Shown here: positions 1 through 8,251 of the stretch, piece by piece
How the letters are laid out: every line of letters starts with the position of its first letter
How positions within the stretch are numbered: position 1 is the stretch's first letter
Origin: Acidimicrobiia bacterium
GTDB lineage: Bacteria > Actinomycetota > Acidimicrobiia > Spongiisociales > UBA11373
Direction: 5' to 3'
Length of the DNA stretch: 32,607 bases
Assembly (NCBI GenBank): GCA_029263095.1
Contig: JAJCYA010000023.1
Span: forward strand, 1-32,607
Translations under genes and position numbers: made by a program
The notes under the pieces: model-generated
Seen by the model: only the letters and a program-made list of their open reading frames with translations
Told to the model about the DNA's origin: nothing
Database searches by the model: none

Positions 1-298
1 GGCTCAAATCCCCTCACCTCCACTCAGGCATCTCTTCGTTCTGGCCCTGTTCGGGCCCGAACGGTTCGACGAGGTACAAGCATGGCTCGTGTTGCGAGTG
101 CTACCTGCCTAACAACTGGCCTGCTGTGGGGGTTTGGGTGGGTCCACCGCGGTGGCCCTATGACTGGGCGCATAAGGCTCAAATCCCCTCACCTCCACTC
201 AGGCATCTCTTCGTTCTGGCCCTGTTCGGGCCCGAACGGTTCGACGAGGTACAAGCATGGCTCGTGTTGCGAGTGCTACCTGCCTAACAACTGGCCTG
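1..298. repeat. Tandem intergenic repeat, period 175 bp (left copy)
   Basis: Bases 1-123 recur without a mismatch at 176-298, giving a direct tandem repeat of period 175 with the second unit cut short. Each unit contains the 14-bp perfect palindrome GTTCGGGCCCGAAC (49-62 and 224-237). Short open frames cross it but none looks like a protein. A diverged tandem copy of the same unit (period 173) lies at 29296-29490, so the family flanks the catabolic locus on both sides. The unit may start before base 1. No gene is seen in 1-323. Confidence 0.85.
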
Positions 299-323
299 TC
301 AGCGGCGGCCTGCTCGTCGGACG

Positions 324-1604
324 TTAGGTCAAGCTGGAAGACGAACCAACACGCCGACTCCACTCGAACCAGCCACCGTCGTAGATGGAGACGTTGGGCC
401 ATCCCATGAGATAGGCATAGAAGAACGCCTCGCTCGCCCGCCAACCGGTTCCGCAATAGAAGGCGATCCTCTTGTCCGGGGTAATGCCGACCGCCTTCCA
501 GTCAGAAGCGACTTCAGTGAAATCCCTCATGGTGTTGTCCATGTTGCGATAGTGCTGCATGTCGTAGGCATCGGTACCGCAGTTTCCCCAGACGGCACCA
601 GGGATGTCACCGACCTGTTCGATGTAGTTGTATCCACTGGTCTCCCCGAGATTCTCGGCCCGGCTCCTGATGCTTACCAGCACACCGCCGGGATCTGCGA
701 TCAGGTCCACCGCCTGTTCGAAGTCGATGAAGCAGTCCGGATGAGCAGGAATGGTGGTTCCGACATCAGACGCCGGAGTTGGAGTGCGGATCTCGGTTTC
801 AAGCGTGTATCCAGCACCCAGCCAGGCGTTGAGACCACCGTCGAGCAGCCGAACGTCCTCGACACCGGAATAGAGGAGAATGGCTGCTGCCCGGGTGGCC
901 GCGATCTGTCCTGCTCTACGGCCGGGCTTTTGCTCTGCAGGGTCGGCGGCGGTGTCCCGCCCGTAGACGATCACCGTCGTGTCGCGGGTGATGCCGAGCT
1001 GGAGTAGGGCAGCTTCCAGTTCTTCAGGCGAGCGACGATTCCAGTCCGTTTCTGATTCCAGTGCATTGGTGTCGAGGTGAAAGGCGCCGGGGATGTGACC
1101 GCGCGCGTACTCCTCCGGCACGCCGTAGTTGACGTGGAATACGGCAAAGGCTCCTGGTGGGCCCTCATCTGTCTGCTCTCCCTCCAGCAGTCGATGCAGC
1201 CACTGGGTGTGGACCAGTTGGTGGCTTCTGGGGAGCCGGATCATGTCGAGCTCTGGTTGGTCCGCCCATTCGGACAGACCGCCCTCCAATATGGCCACGT
1301 CTTCATATCCGAGAACCAGCAGGCGGTCGGCAAGGGAGGTGGCGTTCCCATCGTCATATCCGTAGACGACGATCGATCGGTCCGGAGTGAGGCCCTTGGA
1401 AGCCAACCTCTTCGCCAAGCCTGCGTCGTATGTGCTGGCAGCCCACGACTGAGGAAAGGCCACGGCTCCCGGAATATGTCCGCCTCTGACCTCGCGGCGA
1501 AGGCGCCATCCGTTAAAGCCGGCAGTGGGGCGGGCGTCGATGACCCTGGTTCCATTGGTCCGGTAGATTTCGGAAAGTGTGTCGACGGTGAGTGTCTTGA
1601 TCAA
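324..1604 (-). CDS. Three-domain rhodanese-like sulfurtransferase
   Basis: This 426-residue protein has three rhodanese-like domains, at roughly residues 5-115, 120-255 and 280-426. Only the third keeps a catalytic cysteine, in FYCGTGWRAS at about residue 384. The matching loops of the first two (VVYGYDDGNAT and VIVYGRDTAAD) lack cysteine and are probably structural. Typical thiosulfate or mercaptopyruvate sulfurtransferases have two domains, so three is unusual. I chose the TTG start at 1604 because AAAGGAG lies 9 nt upstream (1614-1620); the open frame runs further, but there it overlaps the IclR gene. It lies 55 bp downstream of iclR on the same strand and is probably co-transcribed. Its link to methylamine breakdown is unknown. 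It could transfer sulfur from thiosulfate or a persulfide, or protect metal and corrinoid enzymes. Confidence 0.85.
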   Translation of the reverse strand: MIKTLTVDTLSEIYRTNGTRVIDARPTAGFNGWRLRREVRGGHIPGAVAFPQSWAASTYDAGLAKRLASKGLTPDRSIVVYGYDDGNATSLADRLLVLGYEDVAILEGGLSEWADQPELDMIRLPRSHQLVHTQWLHRLLEGEQTDEGPPGAFAVFHVNYGVPEEYARGHIPGAFHLDTNALESETDWNRRSPEELEAALLQLGITRDTTVIVYGRDTAADPAEQKPGRRAGQIAATRAAAILLYSGVEDVRLLDGGLNAWLGAGYTLETEIRTPTPASDVGTTIPAHPDCFIDFEQAVDLIADPGGVLVSIRSRAENLGETSGYNYIEQVGDIPGAVWGNCGTDAYDMQHYRNMDNTMRDFTEVASDWKAVGITPDKRIAFYCGTGWRASEAFFYAYLMGWPNVSIYDGGWFEWSRRVGSSSSLT

Positions 1605-1659
1605 CGGGGAGTTCTCCTTTCGAAGAGACCCGGCGGGATCGTGGAATCGATGCGGTGGG

Positions 1660-2496
1660 TCATGGGCGAGTACTGGTGAGTTCGGCCGGCAGACGCACGC
1701 CGAGGTCGGTGGCAACATTGTTGGCTGTTTCGATGAGCAGCGGTGCGGCCGCGTTCCGGGCCCCGGAGTCGAACCGCGCACTCGGGCCGCTTATCGAAAT
1801 CGCCGCGGCGGCTGCTCCAGTGTGATCGAACACCGGAGCGGCGATGGCTGAGGTCCCGATTTCGAACTCGTCCGATTCCTCGCCATACCCGCGTTTGATA
1901 ATGGCGGTCAGATCGGCCGCCAGGGTCGTCGTCCATTCGGCGGGTCGGTCATCTTCGGAGATCCCGACGAGGGCTTGCCAGTCTTCGCCGCGGGAGTGCA
2001 TCGCCGCCAGCAGCACTCTTCCGGCGGCTGCTGTGCGGAGCGGGATTCGCCGGCCGATCCAGACGACATGACGGATCGGATGGGTGCTCGGGAGATGGGC
2101 AACCGTGACGGCCTCTTGCCCACGGCGGACGGCGACGGTAATCGTCTCATTGACATCAGCGACCAGTCGCTCGATATGTGACATGGCGGCGGCCCGCACG
2201 TCTATCTGTCCGAGTGCCACACCGGCCATTTCGACCACGGCCATCCCTAGGGAGTAGCGCCCTGTGTCGGCGTCGTGCCACACCATGCCCTCGTCGTGCA
2301 GCGTCGCCAGGATCCGCGACACCGTGCTCTTGTGGAGACCGAGTCGGCGGCTCATCTCAGTGACAGTAAGCGCAGGCTCCAGCTCCGAGAACTCCCGCAA
2401 GATGGCTATGGCTCGCTGCAGTGACTGATGGGTGGACGCCGTTCCCTTGCGGTGCATAGAATGCAACTGCACCTCACTCTCTGCGACTCGTACCAT
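1660..2496 (-). CDS. IclR-family transcriptional regulator
   Basis: This is a 278-residue IclR regulator if it starts at the ATG at 2496; a second ATG lies at 2457. The N-terminal winged helix-turn-helix is recognisable (LTVTEMSRRLGLHKSTVSRI), preceded by SLQRAIAILREFSE, a usual opening for the family. The C-terminal ligand-binding domain follows, with the family's GRRIPLRTAAAGRVLLA and EIGTSAIAAPVFD-like segments. IclR proteins are DNA-binding dimers that respond to small metabolites and often control adjacent catabolic genes. Here the gene lies between methyltransferase 1 and the rhodanese on the same strand, so it is the likely local regulator. An inverted repeat, GGTGCA-N11-TGCACC, at 2451-2473 covers the second start codon and could be an autoregulatory site. 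Neither start has a strong ribosome-binding site. Confidence 0.88.
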   Translation of the reverse strand: MVRVAESEVQLHSMHRKGTASTHQSLQRAIAILREFSELEPALTVTEMSRRLGLHKSTVSRILATLHDEGMVWHDADTGRYSLGMAVVEMAGVALGQIDVRAAAMSHIERLVADVNETITVAVRRGQEAVTVAHLPSTHPIRHVVWIGRRIPLRTAAAGRVLLAAMHSRGEDWQALVGISEDDRPAEWTTTLAADLTAIIKRGYGEESDEFEIGTSAIAAPVFDHTGAAAAAISISGPSARFDSGARNAAAPLLIETANNVATDLGVRLPAELTSTRP

Positions 2497-2859
2497 ACCA
2501 AACCGGCGACGCGCCGGGCGTAGATCGTCACGGTGGGTCGTGGTATTGGCCGTGTTCAGCCGGACACAGGAGTCAGGTCCGACCGGGTCCGTCGGAAGCA
2601 TTCGCCGTAGGATGGAGCGCCATCCCTGCAGAGCTTCGGCGGCTGGGTGTCCTCTTCTCGGAGTCGGAACGTTGCGGGCCGGTGTGGCGATCCAGATTGG
2701 GGAGACCCCGTCTGGAGGCAAAAGCAGCGATCGAGGCAGTGCTCGATCAGCTGGGCGGTGTGGAGCTGGGTCCGGATCGGATCGAGGAGGTCGAGGGCCT
2801 CATCTTCCGTGCTCACCCCTGCGTCCACGCTCGATGGAAGCCCCCGTGACGGCCCGCAG
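2497..2859. other. Intergenic stretch with a possible short coding remnant
   Basis: The gap between iclR and methyltransferase 1 (both minus strand) should hold the iclR promoter near 2500-2560. On the plus strand, a frame from GTG 2682 to TGA 2849 encodes 55 residues of protein-like composition (for example AKAAIEAVLDQLGGVELGP), and the same frame stays open well upstream without a good start. It may be the C-terminal end of a decayed gene, but I recognise no family and GC-rich DNA often keeps spurious frames open. No hairpin with a T-tract was seen after methyltransferase 1. Confidence 0.25.
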
Positions 2860-4395
2860 TCAACCGACGCCGCCCTCTTCTTTGCGGCGGGCCACGAACT
2901 CCTCCAGCTCCGCTCTGCGCTCGTCCGGCAACGGTGGCGGCTCAAACTCGGCGAGGGCTTGCTTCCAGATTCGATTGGCACGTTGCTCGGCCGTCTGGCC
3001 GCCGGCTTCCAACCAAGTCTCGTAGTTGCTCCAATCCGAGATGAGGGGTGTATGAAAGGCCGTCTCGTATCGCTCCAGGGTGTGGGTAGCACCGAAAAAG
3101 TGACCACCCGGCCCAACCTCGGCGATGACGTCGACCGCCAGTTCGTCGTCATCAACGGCCACCCCCTGCAGGAACTCGGCCATCATCTGCAGCATCTCCA
3201 CATCGACGATGAACTTCTCGAACGACGCCACCAGGCTTCCGTCCATCCATCCTGCACCATGCAACATCATCGCGGCATGGCCCATGACGGCGCCCCACAA
3301 TGACATCTGGCTCTCGTAGGCGGCCTGGGCATCAACCGCCTTGGCCGCAGTGCCGCCCGTCGACCGGTACGGAATCCGATACCGTCGTGCCAGCTGACCC
3401 CCGACGAGGGCGGCCCGCGTAAACTCAGGCGTGCCGAAAGCCGGTCCACCCGATTTCATGTCGACGTTGGACGTGAACGCGCCGTACACCGATGGAGCGC
3501 CGGGATTCGCCAGTTGTGTCAGCATGATCATTGCCAGCGCTTCCGCATTCTGCAGGGCGATGGCACCTGCCAGCGTGACGGGCGCCATCGCACCCGCCAG
3601 CGTGAAAGGTGTCGCCACCACAGGCTGATTCATCCTGGCCATCTCGACCAGACCCTCGATCATCGGGCCGTCCAGACGCAGAGGAGAGGACGAGTTGACG
3701 ACGGTGAACACGGACGGCTGCTCCTTCAACTCCGCTTCCGTCAACCCGTAGCCGATCCGTACGATCTCCAGCGCATCCTGGATGCGCTGTCGACCTAGCG
3801 AGTAGGCATGGAATACCTTGTCGGTCAGCGTGAGGAAGGCGGAGAGGCAATCGAGGTGGCGGGTGCCGGGTGGCAGGTCGACCGGTTCCACCGGATAGCC
3901 GCCGAAGAAATGGATGATGTTGAACGCCTGCCCGAGGCGGAGGAAGCTGCAATAGTCGGTGAAGTTGCCCGTTCGGCGCCCCTCGTCGGCGTCGGCGGCG
4001 TTGGGCGGGCTGGCGATCATCCCGAAATTGATCGACCCAGGTCCTATCACCAGGTCGTGTTCCGGATTGCGGGCATGCAGGTTGAAGGACTCGGGCGCCG
4101 ACGACACGACCTCCTCCACCATGTGCCGGTCGAAGCGCACCCGTTCGGTCCCGGGAGTCACGTCCGCCCCGGCCGCCGACAGGATGTCTAATGCCTCCTG
4201 ATGAAGGAAGTCCATGCCGGTTTCTTCGAGGATGTGCATCGAGGCGTCGTGGATCGCCTCGATCTGGTCGTCGGAAGCAACCGCGATCGGCTCGTACGGG
4301 TTGATGAGAGTGCGCCACGGGAGTTGCTGGATGGTTCGGCTCCGCCTCTCAAGGCGGGATGCCCGCCGTTGCGCGCGGCCGCTGCCTTCAGTCAA
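2860..4395 (-). CDS. MttB-family corrinoid methyltransferase 1, non-pyrrolysine
   Basis: This belongs to the trimethylamine methyltransferase (MttB/COG5598) superfamily, about 511 residues from a TTG at 4395. It shares long blocks with the second copy at 15775-17325: TPFTLAGAMAPVTLAGA, VYGAFTSNVDM, a PGGHFFG/HTLERY segment and a C-terminal QTAEQRAN-IWK motif. The frame has no in-frame TAG, so it is not a pyrrolysine-type trimethylamine enzyme. Characterised non-pyrrolysine members (MtgB, MtpB, MtcB) demethylate glycine betaine, proline betaine or carnitine, passing the methyl to a corrinoid protein. The substrate here is unknown. The start is uncertain: the frame is open to a TTG at 4554, but resemblance to the paralogue begins only around the basic segment just after 4395 (GRAQRRASRLERR), and no strong ribosome-binding site is visible. 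It is divergent from the importer operon and sits upstream of iclR. Confidence 0.85.
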   Translation of the reverse strand: MTEGSGRAQRRASRLERRSRTIQQLPWRTLINPYEPIAVASDDQIEAIHDASMHILEETGMDFLHQEALDILSAAGADVTPGTERVRFDRHMVEEVVSSAPESFNLHARNPEHDLVIGPGSINFGMIASPPNAADADEGRRTGNFTDYCSFLRLGQAFNIIHFFGGYPVEPVDLPPGTRHLDCLSAFLTLTDKVFHAYSLGRQRIQDALEIVRIGYGLTEAELKEQPSVFTVVNSSSPLRLDGPMIEGLVEMARMNQPVVATPFTLAGAMAPVTLAGAIALQNAEALAMIMLTQLANPGAPSVYGAFTSNVDMKSGGPAFGTPEFTRAALVGGQLARRYRIPYRSTGGTAAKAVDAQAAYESQMSLWGAVMGHAAMMLHGAGWMDGSLVASFEKFIVDVEMLQMMAEFLQGVAVDDDELAVDVIAEVGPGGHFFGATHTLERYETAFHTPLISDWSNYETWLEAGGQTAEQRANRIWKQALAEFEPPPLPDERRAELEEFVARRKEEGGVG

Positions 4396-4710
4396 GGTCT
4401 CGTTGTGGGAAGCCGGTTGTGGAGACTCTCCGCATGGACTGACGCTACCCAGAAGAATCGGCGGCCGCCAGCGCCAATGCCAGTTCGCGAACCTCCCGCA
4501 AACGGTTCGACCTCGGCGTCGCTCGAGTAGGCCAACTCGGGGACCTCCCGGCAAGCCAACATACCCATAGAAACAGCCTGCCCCGACCTCAAGACGCGTT
4601 CGGGTTCCCTCCCAACACGAAGGCCCTGCAGCCTCCTATTGGCCTGGGTATAGTCGCGATATCCGGGTCTTGGCAAGAGTTGGGGTCCGTGCTGCCAGAA
4701 GGAGGCGCAA
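4396..4710. promoter_or_regulatory. Divergent control region: methyltransferase 1 / ABC importer
   Basis: About 315 bp separate the two divergent transcription units, so both promoters must lie here. I see a TATAGT hexamer at 4650-4655 and an imperfect dyad around TCGCGA (4653-4658), plus a CCATAGAAACAG segment near 4566 that resembles boxes upstream of iclR and the corrinoid operon. On the plus strand, the AGAAGGAGG ribosome-binding site lies 6 nt before ATG 4711. No convincing -35/-10 pair or riboswitch was recognised. Confidence 0.4.
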
Positions 4711-6387
4711 ATGAGGGACAAAGCCAAGAAGCGATTGGATCAGGAACGCGTCGACGAATACGAAGCCGGCAAGACGTCTCGGCGCAAGCCCATTCGCCTT
4801 GGCGTCCTCCTCGGGATGTCAATCCTCTTGATGGGTTTCCTGGCGTCGGCCTGCGGCGATGATGATTCGGCGGATGCCACGACGACCACCGCCGGAGAAA
4901 CGACGACGCAGCCGCCTGCCGCACCGGTCACGGTTCGGGTGGGGGTCAACCCGACTCCAGCCGTGGGGATCGAGCCGGTATTGATCAACGATGAGGCAGG
5001 ACTGGCCGTGTTTGGGCAGACCGCTCAGTACTTGGTCTTCTCCGACGACGAGCTCAACGCCATCCCTGTGCTGGCGGAGAGCTGGGAATCTAACGCTGCC
5101 GGCGATGTGTGGACGTTCAATATCCGACAGGGCGTGACCTTCCACGACGGCACTCCGCTGACCGCGGCTGATGTGGTCGCCACCTTCAATGGCCCCATTG
5201 CCGAAGGTAACGCTGCCTCGGCCTACGGCACGTTCGGCGTGTCTGCAGGCTCGGCGGTGGCGCTGGATGATTTCACCGTCCAGTTCACGCTCGAACAGGC
5301 CAGCAGCGCCTTTCCGTTCTTTGTCAGCTCGGACAACTACAACTCAGCAATCCTCCCCGCCTCTTTCTGGGCAGACTATGCAGAGGGGAGCTACGCGCAG
5401 GGCGGCTTCAACGGTACGGGGCCATGGATCAACGAGAGCTACGACCCTGGTGTGTCGGGGGTCTATGTCAAGAACCCGAACTACTGGGGCGACAACAGCA
5501 ACCAGCCCGACCGGATGGAGGTCACCTTCTTCGATACGGAAGCGGCGGCAGTCACCGCGTTCCAGGACGGCCGTCTCGATGTGATTCACCGCATTTCGGC
5601 GTCCGGTGGCCAGGCCCTCTTTGACGATCCCAGCAACACTGTGCAGAGTATCTCGACCGCTCAGCACCGCCAGATCTACTTCGACACGACCTCCCCGCCG
5701 TTTGACGACAAGCGGGTACGTCAGGCGATGGCGCTGATGCTGGACCGTCAGCTACTAATCGACGGGCTGCTAGGAGGGTTCGGGAGCGTTGGCAACGACC
5801 ATCCCATCTGGGAGTTCTACCCGATGCACGACTCCAGTGCGGTGGCCCAACGGGAAGAGAACCTGGCAGAGGCCCAGTCTCTGCTGGATGCCGCCGGGTA
5901 CGCCGACGGGTTCACGGCTGCGCTCGACACACTGTCGTTCAACGAGCTGGAGGCTCTGGCGCAGCTGGTGCAATCCTCGGCGGCGCAGCTCAACAACGTC
6001 AATCTCGTGGTTGGCGTCTACGACTCTGGTACGTACTACGGCGACTATTGGCTGGCGGCTCAGGGATCGATGGGCATAGTGAACTACGGCCACCGCGGGG
6101 TGCCCAACGTGTACCTGGGTGCTCCCCTGTTGAGCGAAGGGACGTGGAACGCCTCGCACTGGGCGAACGCTGAGTATGACGCACTATTCGACGAGTTCAT
6201 TACAGCCCCCGATCTGGACACCCAGAGGGGAGTTGCAGGCCAGATCCAGACCTTGCTCAACGACGAAGTTCCGTTCATCGTGCCCTACTACGTGGACTTC
6301 ATCTCGGTCATGAAGTCCAACTTCTCGGGGTTCGAGACGACCGGCATGGGACATTTCGACGTGGTGAGTTCAGGGTTCACCGGCTAG
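4711..6387 (+). CDS. Peptide/nickel-type ABC transporter solute-binding lipoprotein
   Basis: This 558-residue protein is a family 5 (DppA/OppA/NikA-type) extracellular solute-binding protein. A basic N-terminus is followed by a hydrophobic segment (about residues 31-47) and a lipobox ending at Cys48 (LASAC), then an acidic and Thr-rich linker. It should therefore be a membrane-anchored lipoprotein. The mature part has family landmarks: LAESWE, WTFNIRQGVTFHDGTPLTAADV, and VRQAMALMLDRQLLIDGLLGG. The ATG has an excellent Shine-Dalgarno sequence (AGAAGGAGG, 6 nt spacing). It is the first gene of the importer operon and is followed by a strong hairpin. Family 5 proteins bind peptides but also nickel, opines and other small compounds, so the ligand cannot be read from the sequence. 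The neighbourhood suggests an N-methylated compound. Confidence 0.92.
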   Translation: MRDKAKKRLDQERVDEYEAGKTSRRKPIRLGVLLGMSILLMGFLASACGDDDSADATTTTAGETTTQPPAAPVTVRVGVNPTPAVGIEPVLINDEAGLAVFGQTAQYLVFSDDELNAIPVLAESWESNAAGDVWTFNIRQGVTFHDGTPLTAADVVATFNGPIAEGNAASAYGTFGVSAGSAVALDDFTVQFTLEQASSAFPFFVSSDNYNSAILPASFWADYAEGSYAQGGFNGTGPWINESYDPGVSGVYVKNPNYWGDNSNQPDRMEVTFFDTEAAAVTAFQDGRLDVIHRISASGGQALFDDPSNTVQSISTAQHRQIYFDTTSPPFDDKRVRQAMALMLDRQLLIDGLLGGFGSVGNDHPIWEFYPMHDSSAVAQREENLAEAQSLLDAAGYADGFTAALDTLSFNELEALAQLVQSSAAQLNNVNLVVGVYDSGTYYGDYWLAAQGSMGIVNYGHRGVPNVYLGAPLLSEGTWNASHWANAEYDALFDEFITAPDLDTQRGVAGQIQTLLNDEVPFIVPYYVDFISVMKSNFSGFETTGMGHFDVVSSGFTG

Positions 6388-6401
6388 TGAGACAACCCAG
6401 T

Positions 6402-6432
6402 GGCGAACTCCCCATGTTTCGGGGAGTTCGCC
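6402..6432 (+). terminator. Perfect 12-bp hairpin between binding-protein and permease genes
   Basis: GGCGAACTCCCC (6402-6413) and GGGGAGTTCGCC (6421-6432) are exact inverted repeats around the 7-nt loop ATGTTTC. The hairpin begins 14 nt after the binding-protein stop and ends 13 nt before the first permease start. No clean T-tract follows. In importer operons such stems act as partial terminators or 3'-end stabilisers that yield more binding protein than permease, and that is the likely role here (inference). Confidence 0.75.
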
Positions 6433-6445
6433 TGTTGGCTTTGCC

Positions 6446-7399
6446 ATGACCAGGTTTGTGCTTCGGCGGATCGGCTTGGCGCTGATCACCCTATTCCTGC
6501 TGAGCATCCTGGTGTTCATTGGAACGCAGCTGCTGCCCGGTGATGTAGGACGCCGGGTGCTGGGGCCCTTCGCCACCCCGGAGGCGGTGGACGCGCTGAA
6601 CGAGCGGCTGGGCACCGACCGCGCCCTCGTCGTCCAGTATGTGGATTGGATCGGCAACGCGGTGCAAGGCGATCTCGGCGACTCGATCTCGGCTTCACGA
6701 CCGGTAACCGAGCTGCTGGGAAGAGCGTTGCGGAACTCGGCCAAGCTGGCGGTGGTCTCGTTCGTGATTGTGGTGCCGCTGGGGGTGTTGGGCGGCATCC
6801 TTGCCGCGCTGCGCCGTGGCAAGCTGACCGATCGGCTGATAACCGTAGGGGGGTTGTCTGCGACAGTGATACCGGAATTCGTCTCCGGGATCGTGCTGAT
6901 CATCATCTTCGCCGTCTGGCTCGATTGGTTCCCGGGTACGGCCGCCGCCCCTCCCGGGAGCGGTTTCATCACCCAGCTGCACCATCTGATATTGCCCGCG
7001 ATACCCCTAGTCCTGGTCCTGTTCGGCTACATCGCCCGCATCACGAGGGCCGGCGTCATCGATGCTCTCGATTCCGACTACGTTCGAACCGCCACCCTGA
7101 AAGGCCTTCCCCGGACGACGATCATTCGCCGTGAAGTACTACGCAACGCCCTGCTCCCGACTATCGCCGTGGTTGCCTCGCAGATCGGGTACCTGATAGG
7201 GGGGCTGGTGGTGGTGGAAGTCTTATTCAACTACCAGGGCATCGGTCGTCTGCTCTTCGATGCCGCCCAGAAGGCCGACTTTCCGTTGCTGGCCGGCGGC
7301 GTACTTGTGGTCGGTGCTGCATTTCAGGTCACCATGCTGTTGGCGGACATTTCCTATTCGTTACTCAATCCGCGGATCCGCGTGGGAGGCAAGACGTGA
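6446..7399 (+). CDS. ABC transporter permease, DppB type
   Basis: This 317-residue inner-membrane permease has the usual DppB layout: an N-terminal membrane helix (LALITLFLLSILVFIGTQL), the extracytoplasmic segment with LGTDRALVVQYVDWI and GDLGDS, then a block of about five helices. The cytoplasmic EAA-type loop for ATPase contact is around YVRTATLKGLPRTTIIRREVLRNAL, written here in part only. The ATG at 6446 has no obvious ribosome-binding site and lies just after the 6402-6432 hairpin. The stop overlaps the next permease gene by 4 nt. It forms the channel with the following DppC-type subunit. Confidence 0.92.
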   Translation: MTRFVLRRIGLALITLFLLSILVFIGTQLLPGDVGRRVLGPFATPEAVDALNERLGTDRALVVQYVDWIGNAVQGDLGDSISASRPVTELLGRALRNSAKLAVVSFVIVVPLGVLGGILAALRRGKLTDRLITVGGLSATVIPEFVSGIVLIIIFAVWLDWFPGTAAAPPGSGFITQLHHLILPAIPLVLVLFGYIARITRAGVIDALDSDYVRTATLKGLPRTTIIRREVLRNALLPTIAVVASQIGYLIGGLVVVEVLFNYQGIGRLLFDAAQKADFPLLAGGVLVVGAAFQVTMLLADISYSLLNPRIRVGGKT

Positions 7400-8244
7400 C
7401 GATTCCCTCCGCCAGCCGAGTACAAAGATGGGCCGTTCTTCGGCGATCTGCCACGTTCTGGGTGGGGGCCGGCATCACCCTGATGTGGGTGTTCTTCGCC
7501 GTGTTTGGCGAGCTGATAGCCCCCTTCGATCCTTTGGGCACGCCGCAAGACGTCCTCAATAGGCTCGACTCGCCTTCGGCTGCGCACTGGTTCGGCACCG
7601 ACCAGCTCGGCCGCGACGTGCTGTCGCGAGTTATTGTCGGGGCCCGTTCGGCGCTGACGGTGGCTCTCGCCGCAACTGCCCTCGGAACGGTGTGCGGCAC
7701 CTTTCTCGGCCTCGTCGTCGGCTACTTCGGCGGAATCGTCGACGACATCATCGGACGCATCCTGGATGCGTTCCTCTCGATACCGCTCGTGATCACCGCA
7801 ATGATCGCCCTGACCGCCCTGGGTCCCAATACGCTGGGGGTAGTCATCGTGATCGGGCTGGTGTTCACGCCATTGATCGCCAAGACGGTTCGCGCCGCGG
7901 TGTTGGCTGAACGCCACCTCGACTACGTGAGTGCGGCTCAGCTGAGACGCGAGGGTCCACTCCACATCATGCTGGTCGAGATTCTCCCCAACGTCACCAA
8001 TGTGATCACCGTCGAATTCACCGTCCGTCTCGGATACGCCATCTTCACGGTCCTCGCCCTCTCGTTCCTCGGGTTTGGCATCGAGCCCTCGGTCCCCGAT
8101 TGGGGCTTGGCGATAGCTCAGCATTACGGCTTCCTCACCGGAGACATCTGGTGGCCGGTGCTGTTTCCTGCGTTGGCGATAGCCTCATTGGTGGTTGGAA
8201 TCAACCTGCTGTCAGATGGAATCGCCCAGGCCTACGAATCGTGA
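7396..8244 (+). CDS. ABC transporter permease, DppC type
   Basis: This 282-residue second permease starts at a GTG inside the GTGA overlap with the upstream stop, so translation is probably coupled. It has the DppC N-terminal helix (LMWVFFAVFGELIAPFDP), the HWFGTDQLGRDVLSRVIVGAR signature read in short pieces, and a membrane domain with an EAA loop near YVSAAQLRREGPLHIM. The C-terminal motif WWPVLFPALAIASLVVGINLL is also typical. It pairs with the DppB-type subunit. Only 7 nt separate it from the ATPase gene if that starts at 8252. Confidence 0.92.
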   Translation: MTIPSASRVQRWAVLRRSATFWVGAGITLMWVFFAVFGELIAPFDPLGTPQDVLNRLDSPSAAHWFGTDQLGRDVLSRVIVGARSALTVALAATALGTVCGTFLGLVVGYFGGIVDDIIGRILDAFLSIPLVITAMIALTALGPNTLGVVIVIGLVFTPLIAKTVRAAVLAERHLDYVSAAQLRREGPLHIMLVEILPNVTNVITVEFTVRLGYAIFTVLALSFLGFGIEPSVPDWGLAIAQHYGFLTGDIWWPVLFPALAIASLVVGINLLSDGIAQAYES

Positions 8245-8251
8245 GGCTGCC

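Noticed and set aside
170-215. GGCTCAAATCCCC followed by CACCTCCA looks like a tRNA T-arm and acceptor 3' end, as in att sites
   Set aside because: The T-loop lacks the invariant TTC start, no matching 5' acceptor strand, D-arm or anticodon arm is found upstream in any copy, so no tRNA can be folded.
82-327. 81-codon open frame through the left repeat
   Set aside because: It is made of two repeat copies, has no recognisable protein features and no ribosome-binding site.
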